DNA of 64,000 nt from contig CANPXV010000006.1 of NCBI GenBank assembly GCA_947586855.1, positions 1 to 64,000 on the forward strand, given 5' to 3'. This stretch comes from an uncultured Clostridia bacterium. Its GTDB lineage: Bacteria > Bacillota > Clostridia > Christensenellales > CAG-314. The number at the start of each line of letters is the position of its first letter. Position 1 is the first letter of the stretch. The position numbers and the translations under genes were made by a program. The notes beneath the pieces are model-generated. The model saw only the letters and a program-made list of their open reading frames with translations, was not told where the DNA came from and ran no database searches. This document shows positions 36,458 to 45,348 of this stretch, piece by piece.

Positions 36458-36475
36458 TTTTGCCGCAAGGCAAAG
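36458..36475 (+). other. Intercistronic hairpin between kduI and the ATPase gene
   Basis: TTTGCC-GCAA-GGCAAA, a 6-bp stem capped by a GCAA tetraloop, with no T run after it. It may separate expression of the operon from the downstream ATPase or stabilise the transcript end. Confidence 0.35.
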
Positions 36476-36507
36476 TGACAAAAAATATAAAAAAGCGAGA
36501 GAAGGTC

Positions 36508-37605
36508 ATGGCATACTTAACACTCAAAAACATCAACAAAATTTATCCCAACGGCTTCCATGCGGTGCACGATTTCAATCTGGAAATCGAGCGTGGCGAG
36601 TTTATCGTCTTTGTTGGACCGTCCGGCTGCGGCAAAAGCACAACGCTGCGCATGATTGCCGGTCTGGAAAACATCTCCAAGGGAGATTTCTACATCGACG
36701 GTGTGCGTGCCAACGACAAAGGCCCCCGAGAGCGCCAGATAGCAATGGTGTTCCAGAGCTACGCACTGTATCCCCACATGAGCGTCTACGACAATCTGGC
36801 CTTCGGCTTGACTTTGCAGGGCGTGGACGAGGACGTGATCGAAGAACGGGTGATGAAAACGGCTAAGATCCTTGGCCTGACGGAGTACCTCGACCGCAAA
36901 CCACGTGCTCTTTCGGGCGGTCAGCGTCAACGTGTGGCGGTAGGACGTGCCATCATCCGCAAAGTGGGCGTGTTCCTGATGGACGAACCCCTTTCCAACC
37001 TCGACGCCAAGCAACGTGTCACAATGCGTTCGGAGATCACTCAGATCCACCGCGAAACCAAGGCTACCACCATCTACGTCACGCACGACCAGACGGAGGC
37101 AATGACCATGGCGGACAGGATAGTAGTCATGAAGGACGGCTACATTCAGCAGGTGGGCACCCCCTACGAGCTGTACTTCAACCCCGTCAACCTGTTTGTG
37201 GCGGGCTTCATCGGCGAGCCTCCTATGAACTTTGTGCCCACAACCGTCAACGGCGGCAAAGCTACCGTCGGCAACAACATGTTGGACCTCAGCCACGTCC
37301 TCAGTGGCGAAAAACTTGCCCAATACGAGGGCAAAGAAGTGGTGCTGGGCTTCCGCCCCGAAGGTATCGAGCTGGGCGAAAAGAAGGACGCCTACAATGT
37401 GGATTGCTTTGTGGAGCTTACCGAGCTGCTGGGCGACAACACCAACGTCTACGTCAACATCGGCAAGGACAGGGCTATCCTCAAAGTGGACCCGCACGAC
37501 ACCCCGTCAACGGATGTTGATATTCGTTTCAGCATAGCCTACGACAACGTGTACGTGTTCGACAAGGAGACCGAGCACGTCATCACCGACCCCAAGCGCA
37601 AATAG
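36508..37605 (+). CDS. MsmX/UgpC-like sugar ABC transporter ATPase (copy 1)
   Basis: 365 residues from ATG 36508 (AGAGAAGG upstream); the 16 extra codons of the ORF track from TTG 36460 lie over a hairpin and are rejected. It has Walker A GPSGCGKST, Q-loop FQSYALYPHMSVYDN, signature LSGGQRQR, Walker B VFLMDEP, H-loop THDQTEA and a C-terminal regulatory domain (about 240-365) typical of CUT1 ATPases. Such ATPases can energise several sugar permeases. A second, similar copy is at 50079 beside the likely cognate permease, so this one may serve other transporters. Confidence 0.95.
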   Translation: MAYLTLKNINKIYPNGFHAVHDFNLEIERGEFIVFVGPSGCGKSTTLRMIAGLENISKGDFYIDGVRANDKGPRERQIAMVFQSYALYPHMSVYDNLAFGLTLQGVDEDVIEERVMKTAKILGLTEYLDRKPRALSGGQRQRVAVGRAIIRKVGVFLMDEPLSNLDAKQRVTMRSEITQIHRETKATTIYVTHDQTEAMTMADRIVVMKDGYIQQVGTPYELYFNPVNLFVAGFIGEPPMNFVPTTVNGGKATVGNNMLDLSHVLSGEKLAQYEGKEVVLGFRPEGIELGEKKDAYNVDCFVELTELLGDNTNVYVNIGKDRAILKVDPHDTPSTDVDIRFSIAYDNVYVFDKETEHVITDPKRK

Positions 37606-37621
37606 AAACGACATTTTGTAC

Positions 37622-37670
37622 AAAACGGCACGCCCAGCACGATAGCACCGTCTTGGGCTGCCGTTTTTTG
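37622..37670 (+). terminator. Terminator after ATPase copy 1
   Basis: AAACGGCA-C-GCCCA pairs with TGGGC-TGCCGTTT, followed by TTTG. A bulged stem of 13 bp. Confidence 0.88.
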
Positions 37671-37678
37671 ATAAGATC

Positions 37679-37830
37679 TTCCGGCCAAACGCAAGGCGGT
37701 TCGTCACAACTCTCGCTTGGCGTTACCATACGTGCAAGCACGAGTGGTACCAACGCCGCTCGGTTGTTCCTCTCCCACACAAGTTTCGTACCTCAACTTG
37801 TGCGAGTACCCTATACTACGCAACCGACCC
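37679..37830 (+). repeat. Dispersed repeat module 1, copy A (about 150 bp)
   Basis: TTCCGGCCAAACGCAAGGCG through ACTACGCAACCGACCC. Over roughly the first 120 bp it is almost identical (about three differences by eye) to the reverse complement of 55759-55912. The interior GGCGTTACCATACGTGC/GCACGAGTGGTACCAACGCC forms an imperfect hairpin. It sits between the ATPase terminator and uxaB, in a 430-nt gap without a gene. Confidence 0.85.
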
Positions 37831-37839
37831 CTACGGAGC

Positions 37840-37859
37840 CACCTCGCCGGTGGGGCAAG
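37840..37859 (+). repeat. Dispersed repeat module 3, copy 1 (20 bp)
   Basis: CACCTCGCCGGTGGGGCAAG occurs identically at 55643-55662 in the same orientation. CACC/GGTG can pair. Confidence 0.7.
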
Positions 37860-38038
37860 CAGGGGAGATTTTTCCCCAATGTAGCGGGCCGCTTCGCCCT
37901 GCGCCGTCATATACACAAAACGGACGGCCAAGCGGTGCAAAACGGTGCAAATTACAAAAAATATGCGCAAAAAAGTGTACGCAAATTGCGCTTTGTGCTA
38001 CACTGATTGCACAAGCAAATATCACACAGGAGTGGATT

Positions 38039-39466
38039 ATGAAACAGCTCAACGGACAAAACTATGTCAAAAAGGACAGGCCCATCAGGATTTTGCAATT
38101 TGGAGAGGGCAATTTTTTGCGGGCGTTTGTGGATTGGATATTGCAGCACCTCAACGACAGCGGCGCCATCAACGCCAACGTTGCCGTGGTGCAGCCCGTG
38201 CCGCAGGGGCGCATTGAGCAGCTGCGTGCGCAGGACGGCCTGTACACCGTCTGTCTGGAAGGTATCCAACAGGGCAAGCGTGTGCAGTCGAGGGAGATCA
38301 TCGATGTGCTGGGCGACTTTGTCAACCCCTACACCGACTACGACAAGTACCTCGCCTATGCCCACGGCGAGCAGCTGCAAACGGTCATTTCCAACACCAC
38401 CGAGGCGGGCATTGTGCTGGACGAAACGGACACCGATTTCGACGCATGCCCCCGTTCCTTCCCCGGCAAGCTGCTGGCCTTTTTGTGGGAGCGCTACCGT
38501 CATTTTGACGGCGACCCGACCAAAGGCCTTGCCATTGTGCCCTGCGAGCTGATCGACAACAACGGCAGCACGCTGCGCAATGTGATGGTGCAATTGGCCA
38601 ATCTGCGCCATATGGACAAAGATTTTATCCGCTGGCTGACCGAGGCCAACCACTTTACCGATACGCTTGTGGACAGGATCGTGCCCGGCTATCCCCGAGA
38701 CACCGTTGGGGAGATATGGCAGCAGACAGGCTACCGTGACGACAACGTTGTCAAGGCGGAAGTTTTTCACCTGTGGGTGCTGAAAAGGGAGCCGTTTGTA
38801 GAAGAGCGTCTGCCCGCCGCAAGTTGCGGACTCAACGTCATCTTTGCCGACGACATCACCCCCTACAAGCAACGCAAGGTAAAAATCCTCAACGGCACAC
38901 ACACGGCAATGGTGCCCGTGGCCTATCTGTGCGGTCTGGACACCGTCGGCGAGGCCATGAACGACCCCGATGTGCGCCGCTTTGCCGAGAGGCTCATTTT
39001 TGAGGAAATCAAGCCCACCATCGACCTGCCGCAAGAGGAAATGACGTCCTTTGCCAACAGCGTGTTGGAACGTTTCCAAAACCCGTTCATCCGCCACGAG
39101 CTGATGTCCATTGCCCTCAACAGCACCAGCAAGGTGCGCACCAGATTGCTGCCCACCTACAACGACTATCTGCGGCAAAAGGGCACCGCACCCAAGTGCG
39201 TGATGTTTGCAATATCCTCTTTGACGGCGTTTATGAGGGGCGAGCGCAACGGCCAACCCATTTTGTTGCAGGACGAGGAGCAAAACCTGCAATTTTGGCG
39301 CAGTTTGTGGCAAAACGACGACCTCAACGAGGTGGCAAGCGGAGCGCTCAACTATCTCGACGCCGATTTGTGTACCCCCTCCAATGTGCGCACAGTGGCG
39401 CAAAACCTGCACAACATTTGCACGCTGGGCATGCGCAAGGCATTGCAACAGCTGCTGCAAGCATAA
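38039..39466 (+). CDS. uxaB: Tagaturonate reductase (altronate oxidoreductase)
   Basis: 475 residues from ATG 38039 (CAGGAGTGG upstream); the ORF track start at 37850 runs back toward the repeat and is rejected. It begins with the mannitol-dehydrogenase-like Rossmann motif IRILQFGEGNFLRAFVDWIL and has VKILNGTHTAMVPVAYLCG near residue 285, typical of UxaB/UxuB/MtlD proteins. It reduces D-tagaturonate to D-altronate with NADH. uxaA starts 6 nt downstream and uxaC follows, giving the order reductase, dehydratase, isomerase. Confidence 0.94.
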   Translation: MKQLNGQNYVKKDRPIRILQFGEGNFLRAFVDWILQHLNDSGAINANVAVVQPVPQGRIEQLRAQDGLYTVCLEGIQQGKRVQSREIIDVLGDFVNPYTDYDKYLAYAHGEQLQTVISNTTEAGIVLDETDTDFDACPRSFPGKLLAFLWERYRHFDGDPTKGLAIVPCELIDNNGSTLRNVMVQLANLRHMDKDFIRWLTEANHFTDTLVDRIVPGYPRDTVGEIWQQTGYRDDNVVKAEVFHLWVLKREPFVEERLPAASCGLNVIFADDITPYKQRKVKILNGTHTAMVPVAYLCGLDTVGEAMNDPDVRRFAERLIFEEIKPTIDLPQEEMTSFANSVLERFQNPFIRHELMSIALNSTSKVRTRLLPTYNDYLRQKGTAPKCVMFAISSLTAFMRGERNGQPILLQDEEQNLQFWRSLWQNDDLNEVASGALNYLDADLCTPSNVRTVAQNLHNICTLGMRKALQQLLQA

Positions 39467-39472
39467 CGGATC

Positions 39473-40945
39473 ATGAAAAACTACATTCGCATCAACCCCA
39501 AAGATAATGTGGCGGTGGCCCTTGCTCCCCTCAAAAAAGGCGAACAGGTAGAATCCGTCCGCCTTACGGAAGATATAGCCCAAGGGCACAAGCTGGCCCT
39601 TTGCGACATACCAAAGGGCACCGAAATCATCAAATACGGCAACCCCATCGGGCGGGCCACCTGCGATATTGCCGCAGGCAGTCACGTGCACGAGCACAAC
39701 ACGGCCACCATGCTGGGCAAGCAGCTTACCTATTGCTACAATCCCGTGCGCACCGCCGTGCCCAAGCAGCCGCCCGTCACCGTCAACGTCTACAAGCGTT
39801 TGGACGGCAATGTGGGCATACGCAACGAGCTGTGGGTGATACCCCTTGTGGGCTGCGTCAACGCTCAGGCACGGGCGATAGTGCGCCGTTTCAACGAAAA
39901 GCACCCCCGTCCGAGTGGTATTGACGGCGTGCACGCATTTACCCACCCATACGGCTGCTCTCAGATAGGCGAGGACCATGTGCGCACTCGCAGCCTGTTG
40001 CAGCAAATGGTCAGGCACCCCAATGCAGGCGGCGTACTTGTGCTGGGCTTGGGTTGCGAAAACAACAAAATGTCAGATTTTGTGGAGACGTTGGGCGACT
40101 ACGACCGCTCTCGCACCAGGTTTTTGGTGGCGCAGCAGGTGGAGGACGAAGTTGCCGAAGGCGTGCGCCTGTTGGAAGAGCTTTACTCTCTGGCACGGCA
40201 GGACGTGCGTGTGCCCTGCGATATCAGCTGCCTCAAAGTGGGGCTCAAATGCGGCGGTTCGGACGGCCTCAGCGGCTTGACGGCCAATCCTCTGGTGGGG
40301 TTGGTATCGGACAAGCTGGTGGGCTGCGGCGCAACTACCGTGCTTACCGAGGTGCCCGAGATGTTCGGTGCAGAGCAGCTGCTTATGGACAGGGCGGCGG
40401 ACGAGGCCACCTTCTGCAAGATAGTGAAACTTATCAACAACTTCAAGCAGTACTATGCCGACCACAATCAGCCCTGCTACGAAAATCCCTCGCCGGGCAA
40501 CCGTGCAGGAGGCATCACCACGTTGGAGGACAAGTCGCTGGGCTGCGTGCAGAAGTCGGGCAGCAGCGCCGTGTGCGACGTGGTGTTCGACGGCGAGCAT
40601 ATCATGTCGCACGGGCTCAATTTGCTCAACGGCCCGGGCAATGACATGGTGGCCGTCACCAATCTTGGGGCGGCAGGATGCCATCTGGTGCTGTTTACCA
40701 CGGGGCGGGGCACGCCGTTTGGCGGATTTGTGCCCACCGTCAAGATCGCTACCAACAGTCAATTGGCCGCCCACAAGCGCAATTGGATAGATTTTGACGC
40801 AGGCGACGTGCTGCAAAACGGCTTCGAGGCCTCGTGCGGGGCGTTGTTCCGTCTGGTTGTGGATGTGGCCAACGGCAAACAAACGGTAAACGAGTTGCAG
40901 GACAGCAGAGATATTGCTCTGTTCAAAACGGGTGTTACACTCTGA
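39473..40945 (+). CDS. uxaA: Altronate dehydratase
   Basis: 490 residues. An N-terminal SAF-like domain (1-95; IRINPKDNVAVALAPLKKGE) is followed by the catalytic galactarate/altronate dehydratase domain, with IRNELWVIPLVGCVN, HPYGCSQIG, LGLGCENN, KCGGSDGLSGLTANPLVG and TGRGTPFGGFVPTVKI. It dehydrates D-altronate to 2-keto-3-deoxygluconate, usually with iron or manganese. It follows uxaB by 6 nt and precedes uxaC by 17 nt. Length and all landmark motifs are normal. Confidence 0.97.
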   Translation: MKNYIRINPKDNVAVALAPLKKGEQVESVRLTEDIAQGHKLALCDIPKGTEIIKYGNPIGRATCDIAAGSHVHEHNTATMLGKQLTYCYNPVRTAVPKQPPVTVNVYKRLDGNVGIRNELWVIPLVGCVNAQARAIVRRFNEKHPRPSGIDGVHAFTHPYGCSQIGEDHVRTRSLLQQMVRHPNAGGVLVLGLGCENNKMSDFVETLGDYDRSRTRFLVAQQVEDEVAEGVRLLEELYSLARQDVRVPCDISCLKVGLKCGGSDGLSGLTANPLVGLVSDKLVGCGATTVLTEVPEMFGAEQLLMDRAADEATFCKIVKLINNFKQYYADHNQPCYENPSPGNRAGGITTLEDKSLGCVQKSGSSAVCDVVFDGEHIMSHGLNLLNGPGNDMVAVTNLGAAGCHLVLFTTGRGTPFGGFVPTVKIATNSQLAAHKRNWIDFDAGDVLQNGFEASCGALFRLVVDVANGKQTVNELQDSRDIALFKTGVTL

Positions 40946-40962
40946 TATATAGGGGAGAAATC

Positions 40963-42354
40963 ATGAAAAAATTTTTGGATAAAAACTTTCTTTTGCAAAC
41001 GGAAACGGCGCAAAAACTGTATCACGGCTATGCCGAGCAGATGCCCATTTTCGACTTCCATTGCCACCTGCCCATTGCGGAGATCTACGAGGACAAGCAC
41101 TATCGCAGCATAACGGAAGTGTGGTTGGGCGGCGATCACTACAAGTGGCGTCTTATGAGAGAAATGGGCGTGGACGAAAAGTTTATCACGGGGGACGCCG
41201 ACGATTGGCAAAAGTTCCTCAAATATGCCGAGGTCATGCCCTATGCCATCGGCAACCCCATTTACCATTGGACCCATCTGGAATTGCAACGCTTTTTCGG
41301 CATCTACGACATCCTTTGCCCGTCAACGGCCCGCAAAATCTACGACGAGGCCAACGCCAAGCTCGCTACCCTTTCCGCCCGCAAGCTGATTGTGGATTCC
41401 AACGTCAAAACGCTGTTTACCACCGACGACCCGACGGACGATTTGCACTTCCACAAGCTGCTCTCTCAAACGGACTTTCCTGTCAGGGTGGCGCCCGCAT
41501 TCCGTCCCGACAAGGCGCTAAACATCACCCAACCCACCTTTGCCGGCTACATTGCCAACCTCGGCAAGGTGGTGGGCTACCCCATCGACGGTATTGCCGC
41601 CCTTATGCGTGCGCTTGCCGACCGTGTGGACTACTTCGACAGTGTGGGGTGCGTATGCTCCGACCACGCCTTGGACGTGGTGATGTATCTGCCCGCAACG
41701 GAAAGCAAGGTGGACGCCATTTTGCGCCGTGCGCTGCAAGGGCAGGCCATTTCGAGAGAGGACGAGGAAAAATATCGGGGCTTTGTGCTGGTGCACCTTG
41801 GCCGACTGTATGCCGCCCACAAATGGGTGCAACAGTATCACATCGGGGCTTTGCGCAACAATTCCGGCAGGTATATGCGGCTGCTGGGTGCGGATACGGG
41901 CTTCGACGCAATCGAGGACCAGCCCTTTGCCGCCAAGCTGAGTCACATTCTGGACGAGTTGGACTCCACCGACGAGCTGCCCAAGACGATATTGTACTGC
42001 CTCAACCCCCGAGACAACGAGGTGCTGGCCTCGCTCATCAACTGCTTTCAGCAGTCGGGCGTGGTGGGCAAGCTGCAATTTGGCTCGGCGTGGTGGTTCA
42101 ACGACCAAAAGGACGGCATAGAGCGTCAGCTTGTGGCGCTGTCGCAGTTGGGGCTGGTGTCCAAATTTGTAGGCATGCTTACCGATAGCCGCAGCTTTCT
42201 TTCCTACACCCGCCACGAGTATTTCCGCCGCGTGCTGTGCAACTATCTGGGCGGCCTTGTCGAGCGGGGCGAGTACCCCTGCGATTTGCCCACCGTGGGC
42301 GCAATAGTGCAGGATATCTGCTACAACAACGCCGAAAAATATTTTTCCAAATAA
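40963..42354 (+). CDS. uxaC: Glucuronate/galacturonate isomerase
   Basis: 463 residues from ATG 40963 (GGGGAGAAA upstream); the ORF track extension into uxaA is rejected. It has the amidohydrolase-like metal motif DFHCHLPIAEI near residue 28, SITEVWLGGDHYKWRLMR near 48, and the typical C-terminal LTDSRSFLSYTRHEYFRRVLC. It interconverts galacturonate with tagaturonate and glucuronate with fructuronate. It is the first pathway step but the last gene of the uxa operon. A tandem T-tract repeat and a bidirectional terminator follow. Confidence 0.97.
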   Translation: MKKFLDKNFLLQTETAQKLYHGYAEQMPIFDFHCHLPIAEIYEDKHYRSITEVWLGGDHYKWRLMREMGVDEKFITGDADDWQKFLKYAEVMPYAIGNPIYHWTHLELQRFFGIYDILCPSTARKIYDEANAKLATLSARKLIVDSNVKTLFTTDDPTDDLHFHKLLSQTDFPVRVAPAFRPDKALNITQPTFAGYIANLGKVVGYPIDGIAALMRALADRVDYFDSVGCVCSDHALDVVMYLPATESKVDAILRRALQGQAISREDEEKYRGFVLVHLGRLYAAHKWVQQYHIGALRNNSGRYMRLLGADTGFDAIEDQPFAAKLSHILDELDSTDELPKTILYCLNPRDNEVLASLINCFQQSGVVGKLQFGSAWWFNDQKDGIERQLVALSQLGLVSKFVGMLTDSRSFLSYTRHEYFRRVLCNYLGGLVERGEYPCDLPTVGAIVQDICYNNAEKYFSK

Positions 42355-42396
42355 TTTTTGTGTAATTTTTGCATAATTTTTGCGTAATTTCTGCGT
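42353..42396 (+). repeat. Four tandem 11-bp T-tract repeats
   Basis: AATTTTTGTGT, AATTTTTGCAT, AATTTTTGCGT and AATTTCTGCGT lie head to tail right at the uxaC stop codon. T tracts repeated every 11 bp are in phase with the helix and should bend DNA. Confidence 0.8.
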
Positions 42397-42414
42397 AAAA
42401 AACGTATTTCTCAA

Positions 42415-42456
42415 AAAACAAGCGCATCTCTCAACAAATCGAGATGCGCTTTTTTG
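42415..42456. terminator. Bidirectional terminator between uxaC and pectinesterase
   Basis: AGCGCATCTC/GAGATGCGCT is a perfect 10-bp stem with a 10-nt loop. T6 follows on the plus strand and TTGTTTTTTG on the minus strand, so it can end both convergent transcripts. Confidence 0.93.
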
Positions 42457-42479
42457 ATTGTTTTTTGTGAATGGGACGA

Positions 42480-43382
42480 TTATCGGAAAAATTCTTTCAG
42501 TTCGGATATTTGTCTGGCGGTGAGCGTCTTGCTCCAACCCACACGGCCGTCTATATGCCTGTCCTCGGCAAAGCGGGCCGTCTTGTCTCGTTGGGTGTCG
42601 TTCCACTTGTCAAAGCCCTGCGGCAAGATGCAATCGCCGTAGCTGCATCCCACAAAACTTGCCTTGCCGAAGTCCCTCCAAGGGCGTGCCAAAAACACGC
42701 TTTGGGGCGCTTGCCCCACAAAGGTGCAGTTGTCGAACACAAAGCCCACCGCCTGATTTTTGTCGTGAGCGGGCGCCGCCACAAACCCGTGCCTGCCGTC
42801 CGCTTTGGACAGGAATGTGCACCTTTCAAACAGGCAATCGCCGCAGCCGAACACAAAATCCACCGTGCCCCGCACTTCACAGTGGCGGTAGATCTGCCTC
42901 GAACGGATGTGTTTGCGTAGCTTGTCCTTCAAAAAGCCGTCGTAGCGCTCTATCAGGTCGTCGGGCAGCGGCCCGCAAAACAGCGTGTCCTGTTCGCTGT
43001 CCAGCAGACAGTTCTCCGCCAAAAAATCCCCTCCGTACACAGTCAGCGCCACCTCCTGCCCCTTTTGGGGAGAGTTGCCTGCGTCGTTGGCCACAGTCAG
43101 GTTGCGTAGCGTTATTTCGTCGGCGCAAACGGCCACGGTGTACGTCCGAAAGGTGTTCAGCTCCACGCCCTTTTCGTCGGGCTTTTTGGCATAGTCGTCC
43201 CACACGATGACCGTATTGTCCCTGTCGGCGCCCTCTATCGTCAATCCGAGGGTGTTCAGCTCCAACTTGCAGCGGTACACGCCCCGTTGCAGCACAATCC
43301 CGGTGTAGGGCAGCGCACTGTCGACAATTTGTTGCAGGTCGTCGTCGGGCGAAGCGAAAATTGTATGCAATATCTTGCTCAT
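42480..43382 (-). CDS. Cytoplasmic pectinesterase (CE8)
   Basis: 300 residues without a signal peptide. CE8 landmarks are GQEVAL (near 108), QDTLF with the general-acid Asp132, GTVDFVFG with nucleophile Asp175, and LARPWRDF (Arg233, Trp235). The stretch between the two Asp motifs is about 20 residues longer than usual. It removes methyl esters from galacturonate units, freeing methanol. It should act on imported oligogalacturonides. The start ATG has no ribosome site, and its -10 box lies only 6 nt upstream, so the mRNA is probably leaderless. Confidence 0.92.
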   Translation of the reverse strand: MSKILHTIFASPDDDLQQIVDSALPYTGIVLQRGVYRCKLELNTLGLTIEGADRDNTVIVWDDYAKKPDEKGVELNTFRTYTVAVCADEITLRNLTVANDAGNSPQKGQEVALTVYGGDFLAENCLLDSEQDTLFCGPLPDDLIERYDGFLKDKLRKHIRSRQIYRHCEVRGTVDFVFGCGDCLFERCTFLSKADGRHGFVAAPAHDKNQAVGFVFDNCTFVGQAPQSVFLARPWRDFGKASFVGCSYGDCILPQGFDKWNDTQRDKTARFAEDRHIDGRVGWSKTLTARQISELKEFFR

Positions 43383-43388
43383 ACCGCT

Positions 43389-43417
43389 ATTTTAGCGCAC
43401 AAGCGGCGGTCTGTCAA
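43389..43417 (-). promoter_or_regulatory. Promoter of the pectinesterase gene
   Basis: On the minus strand: TTGACA, 17-nt spacer, TAAAAT. The -10 ends 6 nt before the ATG, so transcription should start at or very near the start codon. Confidence 0.8.
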
Positions 43418-43425
43418 CAACAGAG

Positions 43426-43504
43426 TTTCAGTTGGCCTGCCGCAGTGCGATCCGCCCTTTGCGCTTGCCGTCCAAAAGATGTTCAAAACTGAAACAAAAT
43501 TTCA
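43426..43504. promoter_or_regulatory. Cluster of TTTCAG(TT) inverted sites, candidate operators
   Basis: TTTCAGTT at 43426-43433, its inverse AACTGAAA at 43487-43494, and the hyphenated palindrome TGAAA-CAAAA-TTTCA at 43490-43504 lie in the control region between the pectinesterase and the divergent ABC operon. They could bind a regulator shared by both directions. Confidence 0.35.
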
Positions 43505-43633
43505 GAATATGCACAAAATGGACATAATTTGAGGCAAAAATGCCGTTTTTTGTCCATATTTGGTATGGAAATTTTGACAAACATTTTGTAAAATTATTTC
43601 GTAAAATAATGAGAAAGTGGGGTACAATGCTTT

Positions 43634-44239
43634 TTGGCGCAAAAATCTTTGACCTTTGCCCAATATCGAGCGGCGGATGTTGCGATATTTACCGTTATCG
43701 CCACTGCGTTTGAGGCGCTTGTAACATTGGCGGCCACACAGTGGTTTCCCGATCAGGCGTACTCCATCAGCTTTGTGTACGTGTTTGCCGCCCTGGTGGC
43801 AATGCGATGGGGCGCCTGGATGCTTGTCCCCACAACCACAAGCGCATTGGCCTACTGCTTGGTGTTGCAGGCCGATTGGCAGATGTATCTGGTGATGGCA
43901 CTTGGCAATGCCTTTTGCGTGTTGTTGCTGGTGTTGCACAAACTTATCGGCAAGCAGCGCATAAGAGACTCGGCCTGGTGGACAACGCTGTATGTGGCGG
44001 CCACCTACGTGTTTGTATCTGCGGGGCGTTTGTTGGTGGGCTTGCCCATGCCGCAGATAACCGTTGCGGCCAGCCTCAACAGCATATTGTACGATGCGCT
44101 TCCTGCGGCGTTTGCGTTGGTGGTGGTGCTCATCTGCCGCAAGCAAAACGGCCTGTTCGAGGATCAGAAACACTACTTGATACGCACCCAAAAGGAACGG
44201 GACAAAGAACTGCGTCAATCCAACATTGACGAGCAATAG
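43634..44239 (+). CDS. Uncharacterised membrane protein ahead of the sugar permeases (about 5-6 TM)
   Basis: 201 residues, start TTG 43634; a GTGGGG ribosome-site candidate is unusually far upstream, so the start is uncertain. Five or six hydrophobic segments (for example VAIFTVIATAFEALVTLAAT, FVYVFAALVAMRWGAWMLV) are followed by a charged cytoplasmic tail (RTQKERDKELRQSNIDEQ). Size and layout resemble ECF-transporter S components, but no S-component signature is clear. It is 35 nt upstream of the LplB-like permease, so it is probably the first gene of that operon. Confidence 0.7.
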   Translation: MAQKSLTFAQYRAADVAIFTVIATAFEALVTLAATQWFPDQAYSISFVYVFAALVAMRWGAWMLVPTTTSALAYCLVLQADWQMYLVMALGNAFCVLLLVLHKLIGKQRIRDSAWWTTLYVAATYVFVSAGRLLVGLPMPQITVAASLNSILYDALPAAFALVVVLICRKQNGLFEDQKHYLIRTQKERDKELRQSNIDEQ

Positions 44240-44274
44240 AACAAATTTCAGCAAAATTTTTTGGAGGAAATCCA

Positions 44275-45336
44275 ATGGCAGAAAAAGTATCAGAGCTCAT
44301 TTTCGATGAGCAAACGAAAACTTATTCCATGGACCCCGAGCAAGTAGTACGAGACGATGTGGAAAAGCATCATTGGCTAAACACGGCCAAGACCATTCTC
44401 AAAGATTGGCGGCTGTACCTGATGCTTGTTCCCATGCTGTTTGTGTTTATTTGCTGGCGTTACCTGCCGATGTACGAACTGTTGGGGAGTTTCAAACTGT
44501 CCCAAACGGGCGTAGAAGTCAACGACCAACTTTATCTGGGATTTTCCAGCTTCAAAACTCTGTTGTTTGGCGGCACCGAGCTGTCCATGGAGTTTTGGCG
44601 CGCATTCCGCAACACATTTTTGCTTAGTTTTTACGGATTGTGCTTTGGCTTTCCCATGCCGATAATTTTGGCGTTGTTCTTCAACGAGATCAAGTCCAAC
44701 ATCATGCGCAGCACCTTCCAGGTGCTCACATACCTGCCCAAGTTTATGTCCACCGTTGTCATGACAACGTTGGTTACAATGTTGGTCAAGGAGAGCAACA
44801 TCGTCTCCGGCATGGGCGTCATTTCGCAGGCGTTGCAAGCGATGGGCATCATCTCTCCCGAAGTGGCCGAGGCAGGCCTGCTCAAAAATCCCGACCTGTT
44901 CCGCACGATCTACCAGGTCAGCGGCATCTGGGAGGGCGCAGGTTACGACAGCATAGTGTATTTTGCGGCGGTGATAGCCATCTCGCCCACCAGCTACGAG
45001 GCGGCGCAGATAGACGGCGCCGGCAAAATGGCGCAAATGAGATACGTGGTGCTGCCCAGCATTTTGTCCACAGTGGTCATCATGCTCATCACTCGTATCG
45101 GCTCGCTGCTCAGCGTAGGCTATGAAAAAGTTTTGTTGTTGTACAACAGCAACACTTGGGTCACCGCAGACGTTGTGTCCACCTTCTCATATCGCTACGG
45201 CGGCATGGGCGGGGGCGGTTCCAGCCAGCCCGGCTTGGCGTCCGCAGCGGAAATGATCAACAACCTGATAGGTATGGTGCTTGTCATCGGTGCCAATGCG
45301 ATCGCCCGCAAGGCAAGCGACGTTTCGCTGTACTAA
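44275..45336 (+). CDS. CUT1 sugar ABC permease, LplB/YteP type
   Basis: 353 residues. The cytoplasmic N-terminal tail is about 45 residues longer than usual, then DWRLYLMLVPMLFVFICWRYLPMYELLGSF (typical LplB TM1 region). The EAA loop is YEAAQIDGAGKMAQMRYVVLPSI. The C-terminal QPGLASAAEMINNLIGMVLVIGANAIARK is typical. TTGGAGGAA precedes ATG. LplB-type permeases in Bacillus include the YteP rhamnogalacturonan system, which matches the GH105 neighbour. It pairs with the permease 12 nt downstream. Substrate inferred: pectic oligosaccharide. Confidence 0.95.
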   Translation: MAEKVSELIFDEQTKTYSMDPEQVVRDDVEKHHWLNTAKTILKDWRLYLMLVPMLFVFICWRYLPMYELLGSFKLSQTGVEVNDQLYLGFSSFKTLLFGGTELSMEFWRAFRNTFLLSFYGLCFGFPMPIILALFFNEIKSNIMRSTFQVLTYLPKFMSTVVMTTLVTMLVKESNIVSGMGVISQALQAMGIISPEVAEAGLLKNPDLFRTIYQVSGIWEGAGYDSIVYFAAVIAISPTSYEAAQIDGAGKMAQMRYVVLPSILSTVVIMLITRIGSLLSVGYEKVLLLYNSNTWVTADVVSTFSYRYGGMGGGGSSQPGLASAAEMINNLIGMVLVIGANAIARKASDVSLY

Positions 45337-45348
45337 GGAGGATAAGAT

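Noticed and set aside
37850-38038. N-terminal extension of UxaB
   Set aside because: It lies in repeat-bearing intergenic DNA. ATG 38039 has a ribosome site and gives the normal family length.
42353-42396. Possible CRISPR-like array
   Set aside because: Units are only 11 bp and contiguous, with no spacers and no cas genes.
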